Positions 53,447 to 63,200 of a stretch of DNA of 64,000 bases are shown here, in pieces (the stretch's first letter is position 1; the number at the start of each line of letters is the position of its first letter). This DNA comes from Mesorhizobium sp. C432A. GTDB lineage: Bacteria > Pseudomonadota > Alphaproteobacteria > Rhizobiales > Rhizobiaceae. Position numbers and translations under genes: made by a program. The notes below the pieces were generated by a model, which searched no databases, was not told the DNA's origin, and was given only the letters and a program-made list of their open reading frames with translations. The DNA is taken from assembly GCF_030323145.1 (NCBI RefSeq), contig NZ_CP100470.1, forward strand, positions 4,629,001 to 4,693,000. Direction: 5' to 3'.

Positions 53447-54376
53447 TCACCCCTTGGCCAGCAGCGCCTCGACCTCCTGCAGCGTCGGCATGGATGGCGC
53501 CGTACCCGGCCTTGTCACCGAAATGCCGGCGACGGCGCAGGCGAAGCGGACGGCTTGCAGCGGCTCCACGCCTTTGGCGAGTGCTGCGGCCAGGCCACCA
53601 TTGAAGGCATCACCCGCACCAGTGGTTTCAACCACCGGGCCAGCACTGACCACGGGAACATGGTCGGAACGGTTCGCCGTGTGCAGCAGCGCGCCTTTTT
53701 CGCCGAGCGTGATGATGACCGAGCCGACGCCCTTTTTGAGCAGGCTGTCGGCGGCGCGGCGAGCCTCGTCGATCGAAGAAACCTTGATGCCGGTCAGCTC
53801 TTCGGCCTCGGTCTCGTTGGGGGTGACATAGTCGCAAAGCGTATAGATGCGGTCCGGCAGCTTGGCCGCCGGCGCCGGATTGAGGATGGTGGTCACCCCT
53901 GCACCGCGCGCGATTTCGAGTGCGCGCAGTGCCGCGTCGATCGGCTGTTCGAGCTGGGTGACGAAGACGCCGGCGCCGCCGATCAGGCCGGCGTTGGCCT
54001 CGATGTCTTCAGGCGAGATCAGCATCGCCGCACCCGGGCTGACGATGATGGCGTTGTTGCCGGTTGTCTCCTCGATGAAGATATAGGCCGCGCCGGTATA
54101 GCTTTGCGGCGTCTCGATGACGGCGGATTTGACGCTCGCCTCTGCCCAGGTCGCCTTGGCCATGTCGGCGAAAGCATCGACGCCAAGCCGGGTCAGGAAG
54201 GTGACGTCCGCGCCGAGCTTGCCTGCCGCCACCGCCTGGTTCGAGCCCTTGCCGCCCGGTCCCAGCTTGAAGGAATTACCAAGAATGGTTTCACCCATGC
54301 GCGGCTGTCGATCGGCGCGGTAGGCGGTGTCGGCGACGAAAACGCCCAGAATGACGACAGGTTTGCCCGACGCCAT
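53447..54376 (-). CDS. Ribokinase-family sugar kinase
   Basis: 309 residues of the PfkB/ribokinase family. The N-terminal KLGPGGKGSNQAVAAGKLGA motif and the C-terminal ETTGAGDAFNGGLAAALAKG with the catalytic Asp are both complete. It phosphorylates a monosaccharide (ribose or similar) with ATP. The start at 54376 follows the RbsD/FucU stop by four bases; an extension in frame to 54493 is inside that gene. Last gene of a leftward set with a mutarotase and a CUT1 ATPase. Confidence 0.88.
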   Translation of the reverse strand: MASGKPVVILGVFVADTAYRADRQPRMGETILGNSFKLGPGGKGSNQAVAAGKLGADVTFLTRLGVDAFADMAKATWAEASVKSAVIETPQSYTGAAYIFIEETTGNNAIIVSPGAAMLISPEDIEANAGLIGGAGVFVTQLEQPIDAALRALEIARGAGVTTILNPAPAAKLPDRIYTLCDYVTPNETEAEELTGIKVSSIDEARRAADSLLKKGVGSVIITLGEKGALLHTANRSDHVPVVSAGPVVETTGAGDAFNGGLAAALAKGVEPLQAVRFACAVAGISVTRPGTAPSMPTLQEVEALLAKG

Positions 54377-54380
54377 GGCC

Positions 54381-54833
54381 CTACTCGGCGTCGGGCGGCA
54401 CGACGCCCTTGCGAAAGGCGAAGCAGCCATAGAAGCGGCGCTCGCCGGTCTGGATGACGCAATAGGCTTTCTTGGCGCGCTCGTAGAAGGCATAGCGCTC
54501 GACCGAGATCATCGGCCAGGCCTTGCCTTCCGCCTTGTCGATCTCCTTCTGCACCTCTTTTTGCACCGGCGGGATCTCCTCCGGCTTGCCGACGATCTCC
54601 ATGCGCGCGGCCGCATCGTCGACGAAAGTGTCCAGCGGATAGAGCGACAGCACCGCCTTGACCACATCGGCCGCCGAGGCGTCGATGTGCAGCAGCTTGC
54701 CGAGCACGGTCTGCTTTGCCACCGAATCGGCGGGGAAATTGGTGTCGGCGATGACCAGATCGTCGCCGTGTCCCATTGCCCTGAGCGCCTGGAGCACATC
54801 GGCATTGAGCAATGGGTTGATCCCTTTGAGCAT
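54381..54833 (-). CDS. RbsD/FucU-family sugar mutarotase
   Basis: 150 residues. It opens MLKGINPLLNADVLQALRAM, and the HGDDLVIADTNFPADS segment with its His and Asp is the family active site; the C-terminal RRFYGCFAFRKGVVPP matches FucU more than RbsD. It interconverts anomers of fucose or ribose so the kinase or dehydrogenase can use them. GAGG lies upstream of the ATG at 54833. It is sandwiched between the ATPase and the sugar kinase. Confidence 0.88.
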   Translation of the reverse strand: MLKGINPLLNADVLQALRAMGHGDDLVIADTNFPADSVAKQTVLGKLLHIDASAADVVKAVLSLYPLDTFVDDAAARMEIVGKPEEIPPVQKEVQKEIDKAEGKAWPMISVERYAFYERAKKAYCVIQTGERRFYGCFAFRKGVVPPDAE

Positions 54834-54875
54834 GGCAGTCCTCGTCAAACAGGTTTGGTCAAAGTCGATTGGAAA

Positions 54876-55928
<1,053 letters not shown>

Positions 55929-55988
55929 CGTCCCCCCTTTTCTCGCGGTGAAGCTAGCCATTGCCAACGGCAAGGGCAAGTCGGTATG

Positions 55989-55998
55989 TTATCGATAA
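55989..55998. promoter_or_regulatory. Palindrome TTATCGATAA
   Basis: A perfect 10-bp palindrome with an ATCGAT core, 22 bases from a second palindrome with the same core. In the divergent region between ATPase and binding-protein genes. Candidate LacI-family operator. Confidence 0.45.
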
Positions 55999-56011
55999 AA
56001 AGCCATTCGTG

Positions 56012-56040
56012 TTGACAAGGTAATCGATTACGCAAATATT
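56012..56040 (+). promoter_or_regulatory. Sigma-70 promoter with operator in its spacer
   Basis: TTGACA (56012-56017), 17 bases, AATATT (56035-56040): consensus -35, optimal spacing and a fair -10. The spacer contains GTAATCGATTAC (56020-56031), a perfect 12-bp palindrome of LacI type, so a bound repressor would block polymerase. It drives the binding-protein gene starting at 56202. Confidence 0.7.
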
Positions 56041-56201
56041 AGCTGTTGCCAATCCGGCAGTCGGATTTTTATCCGAAAATCGGAGCTCCAGGCGACGCAG
56101 GGTGGGGTCCCACGTCCCCGTATGATAAAGGAGAACCGCCGACGTTTCGGCGTCGGAGGGATTGGCATTTCAATTCACGACTGTTGTTCTGGGAGGAATA
56201 G

Positions 56202-57866
56202 ATGAGAGTCGGTCTTTACGAAAAACTCGTCCGCGCGGGTGCCACCCGGCGTGACATACTCAAGGGCGCGGCCTCAATGGCCGCGATCGCCGCCGCATCG
56301 GGCGCTGGGCTCGGCGCTTTCACCCGCCCGGCTGAAGCCGCCAGCGAGCTACGCTCCAAAATTCTGCAGATCCCCGGCGTCGGCAAGGGTCAGCCGACGG
56401 ATGCCGATTTCCAGAAGGTCGGCGAACTCTGCCTGGAAGCCACCAAGGCCAACGTCAAGGAAGGCGAATTCGCCGGCGTCGAGCTCACCTTCATGGGCCT
56501 CAACAACCAGAACCTGCACAATGTGCTGTTCCGCGGCTTCCTGAAGCCGTGGGAGGCCTATACCGGCGCCAAGATCAGCTGGATCGACCTGGCGCAGGCC
56601 GACTACAATGCCCGCCTGCAGCAGTCGATCGCCACCGGCACCGTCGACTTCGACATCATCGAGATGGGCGCGCCCTTCGAAGGCGATGTCTGCGGCAAGG
56701 GCCTGACCTCCGAGATGCCCGACTGGGTCAAAGAGCAGATCGACATGAAGGATGTCGTGGCCTACCTGCAGCCGCCAGTCGGCACCTGGGACGGCAAGCA
56801 GTACCGGATCACCGTCGATGGCGATGCGCACAACTTCAACTACCGCACCGACGTTTTTGCCGATGCCGACCTCGCCAAGGCGTGGAAGGACGGCGGTGCG
56901 ACCACCGAATGGGGTGTGCCGAAGACCTGGCAGGAAGTCCAGGCCGTCACAAAATTCCTCAAGGGCAAGAAGTTCAAGGACCAGGACGTCTTCGGCTATC
57001 TCGATGCGCCCAAGGCCTGGGGCGGTTTCGGCTTCTACTTCCTCGGCAGCCGCGCCACCGCCTATGCCAAGCATCCCGACGACAAGGCCTGGCTGTTCGA
57101 TGCCGACACGATGAAGCCGCGCATCAACAATCCGGCCTGGGTGCGCGCCATCCAGGACGTCATCGACGCGCTGCCGTCGGAGCCCGCCGACCAGATCAAC
57201 GCCGACCCGAACACGACAGCCTTCCAGCAGTTCCTGGCCGGCACCGGTTCAATGGTCACCTGGTGGGGCGACGTCGGCTCCAACGTCAAGACCAACGATA
57301 GCTCGGTCATCGGCGACGTCACCGGCTTCTCGATCCTGCCGGGATCCGACGACGTCTACAATGCCAAGACCGGCGCCTGGGACAAACTCGCCAGCGGCCC
57401 GAACTATGCGCCAAACTGTGCCTATCTCGGCTGGGGCGTCTATGTCATGGCCCGCGTCGATACGGACGAAAAGAAGAAAAAAGCGGCATGGTCGGCCGCC
57501 GCTCATCTCGGCGGCAAGGACCTGTCAATCTGGACGGCGATGTATCCGTCCGGCTTCCAGCCCTACCGCAACTCGCATTTCGACATTCCCGAATGGGTGG
57601 CGGCAGGCTACGACGAGGCGTTCATCACCTCGTATCTGAAGTCGGAAGCCGACAGCTACAACCATCCGAACGCGGCGATCGAACCGCGCATCCCCGGCAT
57701 CTTCCAGTACTATTCGGCTGCCGAGGACATTCTGGCCAACACATTCGCCGGCAAGATGAAGGCGCAGGAAGGCGCCGACGCCATTGCCGCGGCCTGGGAG
57801 AAGCTGACCGACCAGATCGGCCGCGAAAACCAGATCAAGCTCTACAAGGCCTCGCTCGGCGTGTAG
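56202..57866 (+). CDS. Tat-exported sugar-binding protein
   Basis: 554 residues. A Tat signal with Arg16-Arg17 (ATRRDILKGAASMAAIAAAS) precedes the mature region starting near residue 46. The body is a large CUT1 binding protein: DIIEMGAPFEGDVCGKGLTS, VPKTWQEVQAVTKFLKGKKF and FLAGTGSMVTWWGDVGSNVK. GGGAGGAATAG is upstream of the ATG. It is the first gene of the rightward operon and is followed by a strong hairpin and two permeases. Confidence 0.9.
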   Translation: MRVGLYEKLVRAGATRRDILKGAASMAAIAAASGAGLGAFTRPAEAASELRSKILQIPGVGKGQPTDADFQKVGELCLEATKANVKEGEFAGVELTFMGLNNQNLHNVLFRGFLKPWEAYTGAKISWIDLAQADYNARLQQSIATGTVDFDIIEMGAPFEGDVCGKGLTSEMPDWVKEQIDMKDVVAYLQPPVGTWDGKQYRITVDGDAHNFNYRTDVFADADLAKAWKDGGATTEWGVPKTWQEVQAVTKFLKGKKFKDQDVFGYLDAPKAWGGFGFYFLGSRATAYAKHPDDKAWLFDADTMKPRINNPAWVRAIQDVIDALPSEPADQINADPNTTAFQQFLAGTGSMVTWWGDVGSNVKTNDSSVIGDVTGFSILPGSDDVYNAKTGAWDKLASGPNYAPNCAYLGWGVYVMARVDTDEKKKKAAWSAAAHLGGKDLSIWTAMYPSGFQPYRNSHFDIPEWVAAGYDEAFITSYLKSEADSYNHPNAAIEPRIPGIFQYYSAAEDILANTFAGKMKAQEGADAIAAAWEKLTDQIGRENQIKLYKASLGV

Positions 57867-57886
57867 GCTGATCCTATCGTGACAAC

Positions 57887-57916
57887 AGGTCCGGCGGTGC
57901 AAGCCGCCGGACCTGA
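57887..57916 (+). promoter_or_regulatory. Strong intercistronic hairpin after binding-protein gene
   Basis: A perfect 12-bp stem (CAGGTCCGGCGG at 57887-57898, complement at 57905-57916) with the loop TGCAAG, 20 bases past the binding-protein stop. A weak T-run (GATTTTTTAA) occurs about 28 bases on. The best of four such hairpins in this window. Confidence 0.75.
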
Positions 57917-57964
57917 CCGGCTCGGGCCGGTCGCAGGCTTGATTTTTTAAACGGACGGGGACGC

Positions 57965-59080
57965 GTGGCTGACCAGACCACCAATGTATGGCCGGCCAAC
58001 GCCGGCCCAGCCGATCTGATCTCGCCGGCCCGCAAGCGGGCGGGTTTTGCCCTGATGGCGGCCGCCACGCTTGGCCTGCTGGCGGTGATCGCGTTTGAGA
58101 TCCTCTACAAGAACGAGATCACCACGCTCGGCTTCGAGACCTGGCGTCCGATCGTCTACGCCTATGTTCTGTGGGGCGTGACGCTTGGCATCGGCCAGGT
58201 GCTGACGCGCGGCGAGGACGGCCAGCGCGCGCTGTTCCTGCTGCCGGCGCTGCTGTTCACCATCGCCATGGTGATCTTCCCGACGCTGTTCGGCTTCTAT
58301 ATCGCGCTGACCGACTGGAACCTGTCGTCCTTTTCCGGCCGCAAGTTCAACGGGCTCGACAATTTCTGGCAGATGCTGGCCGATCCCTACTACCGCAACG
58401 CGCTGTTCAACATGGTGCTTTATGTGCTCGCCGTGCTGGTTGAGTATGTGATTGCCTTCGGCCTGGCGCTGCTGCTCAACGCGCAGATCCGGGCGCGCAA
58501 ATTCTTCCGAGTCGTCTTCCTGATGCCGCTGATGCTGTCGCCGGTCGCGGTGTCGTGGATGATCGGCAAATCGCTGATGGAGTACCGTTTCGGGCCGGCG
58601 GCGACGCTGGCGCGCCATTTCGGCTGGGAAAACCCCGCCTTCTTCTCCAACCCGATCACCGCCCGCATCTCGATCATGGTGCTCGACGCCTGGACCTTCA
58701 TCCCGTTCATGATGATCATGCTGCTTGCCGGCCTGCAGGCGATGTCGCGCGACGTGCTGGAAGCGGCGCGCGTCGATGGCGCCACGCCCTGGCAGACTTT
58801 CTGGCAGGTCACCTTCCCGCTGATGCTGCCGGTGTCGGTCACGGCGGTGATCCTGCGCATCATCTTCAAGCTGAAGCTTGCCGACATCATCATTACCGTC
58901 ACCTCCGGCGGCCCCGGCGGCGCCACGGATTCAGTGTCGAGCTTCATCTACCGCGAATACCGCGACCGTTCGAATGTCGGCTACGGCACCATGCTGGCGA
59001 TGGCCTATCTCGTCATCATCGTCGTGTTCGTGACCTGGCTGTTGAAATTCGCCAATCGCTTCGTGCGCAACGTGAACTGA
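57965..59080 (+). CDS. CUT1 importer permease, MalF-like
   Basis: 371 residues, longer than usual because of an extra N-terminal part with two additional hydrophobic segments (about 27-46 and 61-80) before the six-span core. The EAA loop is SRDVLEAARVDGATPWQTFW. The start is GTG with GGGG nearby; no ATG is better placed. The C terminus is separated by nine bases from the next permease. Confidence 0.88.
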   Translation: MADQTTNVWPANAGPADLISPARKRAGFALMAAATLGLLAVIAFEILYKNEITTLGFETWRPIVYAYVLWGVTLGIGQVLTRGEDGQRALFLLPALLFTIAMVIFPTLFGFYIALTDWNLSSFSGRKFNGLDNFWQMLADPYYRNALFNMVLYVLAVLVEYVIAFGLALLLNAQIRARKFFRVVFLMPLMLSPVAVSWMIGKSLMEYRFGPAATLARHFGWENPAFFSNPITARISIMVLDAWTFIPFMMIMLLAGLQAMSRDVLEAARVDGATPWQTFWQVTFPLMLPVSVTAVILRIIFKLKLADIIITVTSGGPGGATDSVSSFIYREYRDRSNVGYGTMLAMAYLVIIVVFVTWLLKFANRFVRNVN

Positions 59081-59089
59081 CGAGGCACA

Positions 59090-60007
59090 ATGAGCGTCCA
59101 GACCACCGACTATGCTGCCTCGGAAATCCGCTCACCGCTGGGTTTTCTGGCCAATCGCATCTTCATCTATGGCGCGCTGGCGTTCTGGGCCTTCATCTGC
59201 CTGTTCCCGATCTACTGGACCATCACCACCTCGTTCAAGACCGCGGTCGACGTCACGCAAGGACACCTCATCCCGTTCGTCGACTTCCAGCCGGACTGGA
59301 AGGGCTGGCGCTCGCTCGGCCTGTCGCCGGATTCGATCTTCCAGACCTCGACGGTGCGGGAGGAGTTTTTCAAGCGCTTCATGAATTCGGTCATCACCTC
59401 GGTCGGTGCGTCGAGCCTCGCCATCGTCATTGGCAGCCTCGCCGCCTATGGGCTGACCCGCTACCGCTATCAGTTCGCCTGGTTCAAGAACGAGGACATC
59501 TCCTTCTTCTTCCTGTCGCAGCTGATCCTACCGCCGGTGGTGCTGGCCCTGCCCTTCCTGGTGCTCTACCGCGAGGTCGGCCTGCTCGACACACGCATCG
59601 GCCTGATCCTGCTCTACACGCTGATGGTGCTGCCGATCGTCATCTGGATCATGCGCGACCAGTTCAACTCGATCCCGGTCGAGCTCGAGGAGGCAGCGCT
59701 GGTCGACGGCCTGTCGATCTGGGGCGCTTTTTTCCGCATCGTCATGCCGATTGCGCTGCCGGGCATGGTCGCCGCTTTCATCCTGGCGATGGTGCTGTGC
59801 TGGAACGAGTATTTTTTCGCCGCGCTGCTGACCTCGACCGACGCCAAGACCATCCCGGTCATGGTGGCGAGCCAGACCGGCTCGCAAGGCATCAACTGGT
59901 GGTCGATGGCGGCTCTTGCCACCGCCGCGATCGCACCGCTGGCGGTCATCGGGATTGCGCTTGAGCGGTATCTGATCATGGGCATGACGGCTGGGGCGGT
60001 GAAGTAG
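59090..60007 (+). CDS. CUT1 importer permease, MalG-like
   Basis: 305 residues with six hydrophobic segments. The EAA loop reads IPVELEEAALVDGLSIWGAF and the end is GMTAGAVK. It forms the membrane channel with the preceding gene and uses the ATPase encoded on the other strand at 54876-55928. The operon ends here; a dispersed repeat follows. Confidence 0.9.
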   Translation: MSVQTTDYAASEIRSPLGFLANRIFIYGALAFWAFICLFPIYWTITTSFKTAVDVTQGHLIPFVDFQPDWKGWRSLGLSPDSIFQTSTVREEFFKRFMNSVITSVGASSLAIVIGSLAAYGLTRYRYQFAWFKNEDISFFFLSQLILPPVVLALPFLVLYREVGLLDTRIGLILLYTLMVLPIVIWIMRDQFNSIPVELEEAALVDGLSIWGAFFRIVMPIALPGMVAAFILAMVLCWNEYFFAALLTSTDAKTIPVMVASQTGSQGINWWSMAALATAAIAPLAVIGIALERYLIMGMTAGAVK

Positions 60008-60027
60008 GCGAGAGGCAGCCCCCCATC

Positions 60028-60086
60028 GCTTCGTCATCCTAGGGCGAAGCAAGGAGCGAAGCGACGCGGCGCACACCCTAAGATAA
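60028..60086. repeat. Dispersed intergenic repeat (Mesorhizobium-type), partial
   Basis: The stretch TCGTCATCCTAGGGCGAAGC and following GGAGCGAAGCGACGCGGCGC, ending ACCCTAAGAT, has inverted ATCCTAGGG / CCCTAAGAT ends. I recall this type of sequence being repeated many times between genes in Mesorhizobium genomes. Only one copy is seen here. Confidence 0.5.
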
Positions 60087-60119
60087 CGAAAATACGAAAG
60101 CCGCCCGACAGTCTCGTAG

Positions 60120-60863
60120 CTAGCGCCTCAGGATTTCCGTGAGATGATCCATGATCATCGCGACGCCCTTCTGCCCAAGCTCCGCCGAGGCGTCCTTGGC
60201 ACTCGCCGTGTACCAGCTTGTATTGTCCGCAAAACGCCCGGCATCGACCGCTTCCGGACACAGCGCCAGCATCAGCGACGTCTCGCCGATGCCGGCATGA
60301 TCGAACGGATACTTCCCGTTCATGGCAGCCGACATTAGCGGGTGCACCTGCACCCAGTTGAAGAAATTCTCGCCGGCGGCGTGCCCGGCATAATAATCGG
60401 CCATCCCGTCTGAGCCCCACCAGCCCTCGCCGCGCTGCTTCTCGAGGAAGCGGAAGATCGCCTGGCGGCCGGCGGCCTTGAAGGCGAGATCGGTCGGCAT
60501 GCCGGCGGCAAAGTTCTCGGTCTGGTGGTGGATGATGGCGTTGATGTTACGAAAGCCGATGCGCAGCAGGCTGTAGAACAATTCTTCGGCGAACGGCGCC
60601 AGCTGGTTGCCGCCGACCTGCACCGAGCCGTTGCCTTCGGGTGCTGCCACCACATAGCTCGCCGCACCGTAGTAGAAAGCCGGCAGGATGACGATGTCGG
60701 CCTCCTTCTCGTAGAGCTCCAGCGTCTTGATGACGGCCAGCGTGTCCATGCCGACAGCCATGTGCTCGCCGTGATATTCGAGCACGCCGAGCGGGAGAGC
60801 GACCGGCCAGTTCTCGGCGATCGCCTTGCGGATCTGGTGCGGCAGCATCAGTTCGTAGCGCAT
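60120..60863 (-). CDS. Creatininase-family metal-dependent hydrolase
   Basis: 247 residues. Family metal ligands are visible: Glu29, His34 and Asp40 in GVLEYHGEHMAVGMDT, with the IHHQTENFAAG segment and a Glu in HAGIGETSLML. Creatininase relatives hydrolyse cyclic amides or related bonds; one subgroup acts in sugar-related operons. The Gln usually in EQHG is a Tyr here. The next gene upstream on the same strand is the SIS protein, three bases away, so they are co-transcribed. Confidence 0.82.
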   Translation of the reverse strand: MRYELMLPHQIRKAIAENWPVALPLGVLEYHGEHMAVGMDTLAVIKTLELYEKEADIVILPAFYYGAASYVVAAPEGNGSVQVGGNQLAPFAEELFYSLLRIGFRNINAIIHHQTENFAAGMPTDLAFKAAGRQAIFRFLEKQRGEGWWGSDGMADYYAGHAAGENFFNWVQVHPLMSAAMNGKYPFDHAGIGETSLMLALCPEAVDAGRFADNTSWYTASAKDASAELGQKGVAMIMDHLTEILRR

Positions 60864-60866
60864 GAT

Positions 60867-61433
60867 CTATTCCATGTTGGTGTGGCGGGCGCGCATGGCC
60901 TCGGACGACTGGCCGGTCAGCGCCTTGAGCTTCAGCACCATGACCTCGAACAGCAGGAACAGCGCCCCTTCGAAGACCGAGCCCATCGGCAGCAGCGATG
61001 TCTTTTGCGGCCCCTGGTCGCGCGCCATGGTCTGCGCCGGGATAAGCAAGGTGAAGTCGGCAAGCGCGACCGCACTGCTGCCTGCCTCGGCGGTGAGCAA
61101 AAGCACGGTGGCGCCGGCCTTGCGGGCGACTTGCATCAAGGTGAGCACCGTCGTCGTCTCGCCCGGGCCGGAACTGACCAGGAAGACATCGGCTGCGCCA
61201 AGCGGTGGCGTGTTCATGTCGCCGACCACCGACACCTCAAGCCCGAGGTGATAGAGGCGCATGGCGAAACCCTTGAGCTGCAAGGCCTCGCGGCCGCAGC
61301 CATAGACGACGATCTTTTGCGCGCGGGCCAGGGTTTCGCAGGCGGTGTCGATGCCGGCTTCGTCGACGCGCGCCAGTACGGCGCCCAGCTCTTGCAGGGC
61401 GGTCGAAAACATATCCGAGCCGGCATTCGTCAT
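60867..61433 (-). CDS. SIS-domain sugar isomerase (6-phospho-3-hexuloisomerase-like)
   Basis: 188 residues, a single SIS domain: ARAQKIVVYGCGREALQLKG, FLVSSGPGETTTVLTLMQVA and a C-terminal EGALFLLFEVMVLKLKAL helix. It resembles 6-phospho-3-hexuloisomerase, which interconverts hexulose 6-phosphate and fructose 6-phosphate. No hexulose phosphate synthase is adjacent, so the substrate is open. First gene of a two-gene leftward unit, divergent from the aldo/keto reductase. Confidence 0.82.
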   Translation of the reverse strand: MTNAGSDMFSTALQELGAVLARVDEAGIDTACETLARAQKIVVYGCGREALQLKGFAMRLYHLGLEVSVVGDMNTPPLGAADVFLVSSGPGETTTVLTLMQVARKAGATVLLLTAEAGSSAVALADFTLLIPAQTMARDQGPQKTSLLPMGSVFEGALFLLFEVMVLKLKALTGQSSEAMRARHTNME

Positions 61434-61578
61434 GAGAGTCCCATCTGTCCGGCTGGGTTTGTGGCCGGTGATTTCGGTTGCGCGCTTTCGGAGAAAGGCT
61501 TGTTTTTGTTCATGCTATCACCGCGAAAATGCCTGTCCAACGGCCATGGCGGCTTTTGCTGAGCCAGCGGCGTGATAG

Positions 61579-61592
61579 TGTCATGTCAGACA
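61579..61592. promoter_or_regulatory. Inverted motif in SIS/AKR divergent region
   Basis: TGTC (61579-61582), six bases, GACA (61589-61592), with TGTCAGACA-like content inside, resembling GntR-type half sites. It lies 26 bases upstream of the reductase start. Weak evidence. Confidence 0.25.
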
Positions 61593-61617
61593 AATCAATC
61601 CAGGAAATCAGCACGAC

Positions 61618-62640
61618 ATGAAGACACGGCATTTCGACCGCATCGGCAATGGCGGCCTCGACTTCACCGAGCTTGGCTTCGGCAGCGCGCCGCTCGGCAA
61701 CCTTTACCGCGCCGTCCCTGACGCGGATGCCAACGCAACGCTGGAGGCGGCGTGGGCGACCGGCTGCCGTTACTACGACACCGCGCCGCTCTATGGCCTG
61801 GGTCTCGCCGAAACGCGGCTCAATGCTTTCCTGCGCGGCAAAAGCCGGGACGACTACGTGCTGTCGAGCAAGGTCGGCCGGCTGCTGCGCGCCTGCCCGC
61901 CGGAGGAGCGAACCGGCATCGGCAAGTTCTTCGACACACCGACGCGCAAGGAGGTCTACGACTACAGCTATGACGGCGTCATGCGCTCGTTCGAGGCGTC
62001 GCTGGAACGGCTTGGCGTCGACCGCATCGACATCCTTTTCGTCCATGACCTCGACATCTTCACCCATGGCAGCAAGGAGGCGTCAGACCAGCGCATCGAG
62101 GAATTCATGGCCTCGGGCTACAACGGACTGGTTGCGCTGCGCGACCAGGGCGTGATCAAGGCCTTCGGCGGCGGCATCAACGAATGGGAGGTTTGCCAGA
62201 CGCTGGCGGAGCGTGGCGACTTCGACCTGTTCCTGCTGGCCGGGCGCTACACGCTGCTGGAACAGGAAGCGCTTGCCACCTTCCTGCCGCTCTGTGAGCA
62301 ACGCGGCATCGGCATCGTTCTCGGCGGTCCTTACAATTCCGGCATCCTGGCGACCGGGCCGAAGCCAGGCGCCTATTACAATTACTCCGAGGCGCCAAGG
62401 GACATCATGGATCGCGTCGGGCGCATCGAGGCCGTCTGCGAGCGCCATGGCGTCAGGCTGATCGAGGCGGCGCTGCAGTTTCCGCTGCTGCACCCTTCCG
62501 TGGTGTCGGTCATCCCCGGCGGCCAGCGGCCGAGCGAAGTCGAAAGCAACCGCGCCCTGCTCGATGCCAAGCTGCCCGCGGCGCTGTGGGCGGACCTCAA
62601 GCAGGAAGGCCTGATGCGCGCGGATGCGCCGGTGGGCTGA
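61618..62640 (+). CDS. Aldo/keto reductase (aldose dehydrogenase-like)
   Basis: 340 residues. The catalytic tetrad is complete: Asp54 and Tyr59 in YYDTAPLYG, Lys85 in LSSKVGR and His143 in ILFVHD. Sequence features (GFGSAPLGNLYRAV, CPPEERTGIGKFFDTPTRKE) resemble the D-threo-aldose/L-fucose 1-dehydrogenase group, which oxidise sugars to lactones with NAD(P). With the nearby FucU-type mutarotase and sugar kinase this suggests use of fucose or a related sugar. AGGAAA precedes the ATG. Confidence 0.85.
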   Translation: MKTRHFDRIGNGGLDFTELGFGSAPLGNLYRAVPDADANATLEAAWATGCRYYDTAPLYGLGLAETRLNAFLRGKSRDDYVLSSKVGRLLRACPPEERTGIGKFFDTPTRKEVYDYSYDGVMRSFEASLERLGVDRIDILFVHDLDIFTHGSKEASDQRIEEFMASGYNGLVALRDQGVIKAFGGGINEWEVCQTLAERGDFDLFLLAGRYTLLEQEALATFLPLCEQRGIGIVLGGPYNSGILATGPKPGAYYNYSEAPRDIMDRVGRIEAVCERHGVRLIEAALQFPLLHPSVVSVIPGGQRPSEVESNRALLDAKLPAALWADLKQEGLMRADAPVG

Positions 62641-62683
62641 AGGCGCGCCTCAGCGGGCTGACGGCTTGCCGCGATCGAGGCAA

Positions 62684-62711
62684 AAGAAAAGCCGGGCGAA
62701 CCCGGCTTTCC
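62684..62711. terminator. Bidirectional terminator between AKR and HU genes
   Basis: AAAGCCGGG (62688-62696), loop CGAA, CCCGGCTTT (62701-62709). Flanking A and T tracts let it act for both convergent genes. Confidence 0.85.
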
Positions 62712-62731
62712 AACATTCTCTGAAAAAATTT

Positions 62732-63004
62732 TTAGTTGACCGCGTCCTTGAGGCCTTTGCCGGCCGAGAACTTCGGCACGGTACGCGCCGGAATCTTCAC
62801 TTCCGCGCCAGTCTGCGGGTTGCGGCCAGTCGATGCCGCACGCTTGGAGACGGTGAAATTTCCGAAGCCGACGAGCCGTACATCGCCGCCCTTCTTCAGT
62901 TCGCCAGTGATGACGGAGAACACCGCCTCAACCGCCGACTGTGCGTCACCCTTCGAAATGCTCGCGGATTCAGCGACAGCCGAAACCAGTTCGTTCTTGT
63001 TCAT
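62732..63004 (-). CDS. hup: DNA-binding protein HU
   Basis: 90-residue nucleoid protein. The start MNKNELVSAVAESASISKGD and the DNA-binding arm GRNPQTGAEVKIPARTVPKF are diagnostic of HU; it bends and compacts DNA as a dimer. It lies downstream of lon on the same strand, the standard arrangement in Rhizobiales, with a terminator between them, and is expressed from its own promoter. GGAAGGGAA lies upstream of the ATG. Confidence 0.96.
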   Translation of the reverse strand: MNKNELVSAVAESASISKGDAQSAVEAVFSVITGELKKGGDVRLVGFGNFTVSKRAASTGRNPQTGAEVKIPARTVPKFSAGKGLKDAVN

Positions 63005-63139
63005 AAAAATTCCCTTCCATGAGAAAACCGGAACTTTCGACTCATCCGGCAGGAGAGGGACTTTAGAAAGAAGCGCTCGCAAACCCAAGTCAAAAAGCCG
63101 GAAATAAGTTGAAAAAAGCCCGGAAAAGGTGGGTTTTTC

Positions 63140-63170
63140 ACATGAAAAAGCCGGGCTCAAGGCCCGGCTC
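63140..63170 (-). terminator. Rho-independent terminator of lon
   Basis: On the minus strand AGCCGGGC (63169-63162) pairs with GCCCGGCT (63156-63149) around a 5-base loop and is followed by TTTTTC. It begins 31 bases past the lon stop. Confidence 0.85.
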
Positions 63171-63200
63171 TCTCTTTGTGCACTGCAACTTTAGTAGTTT

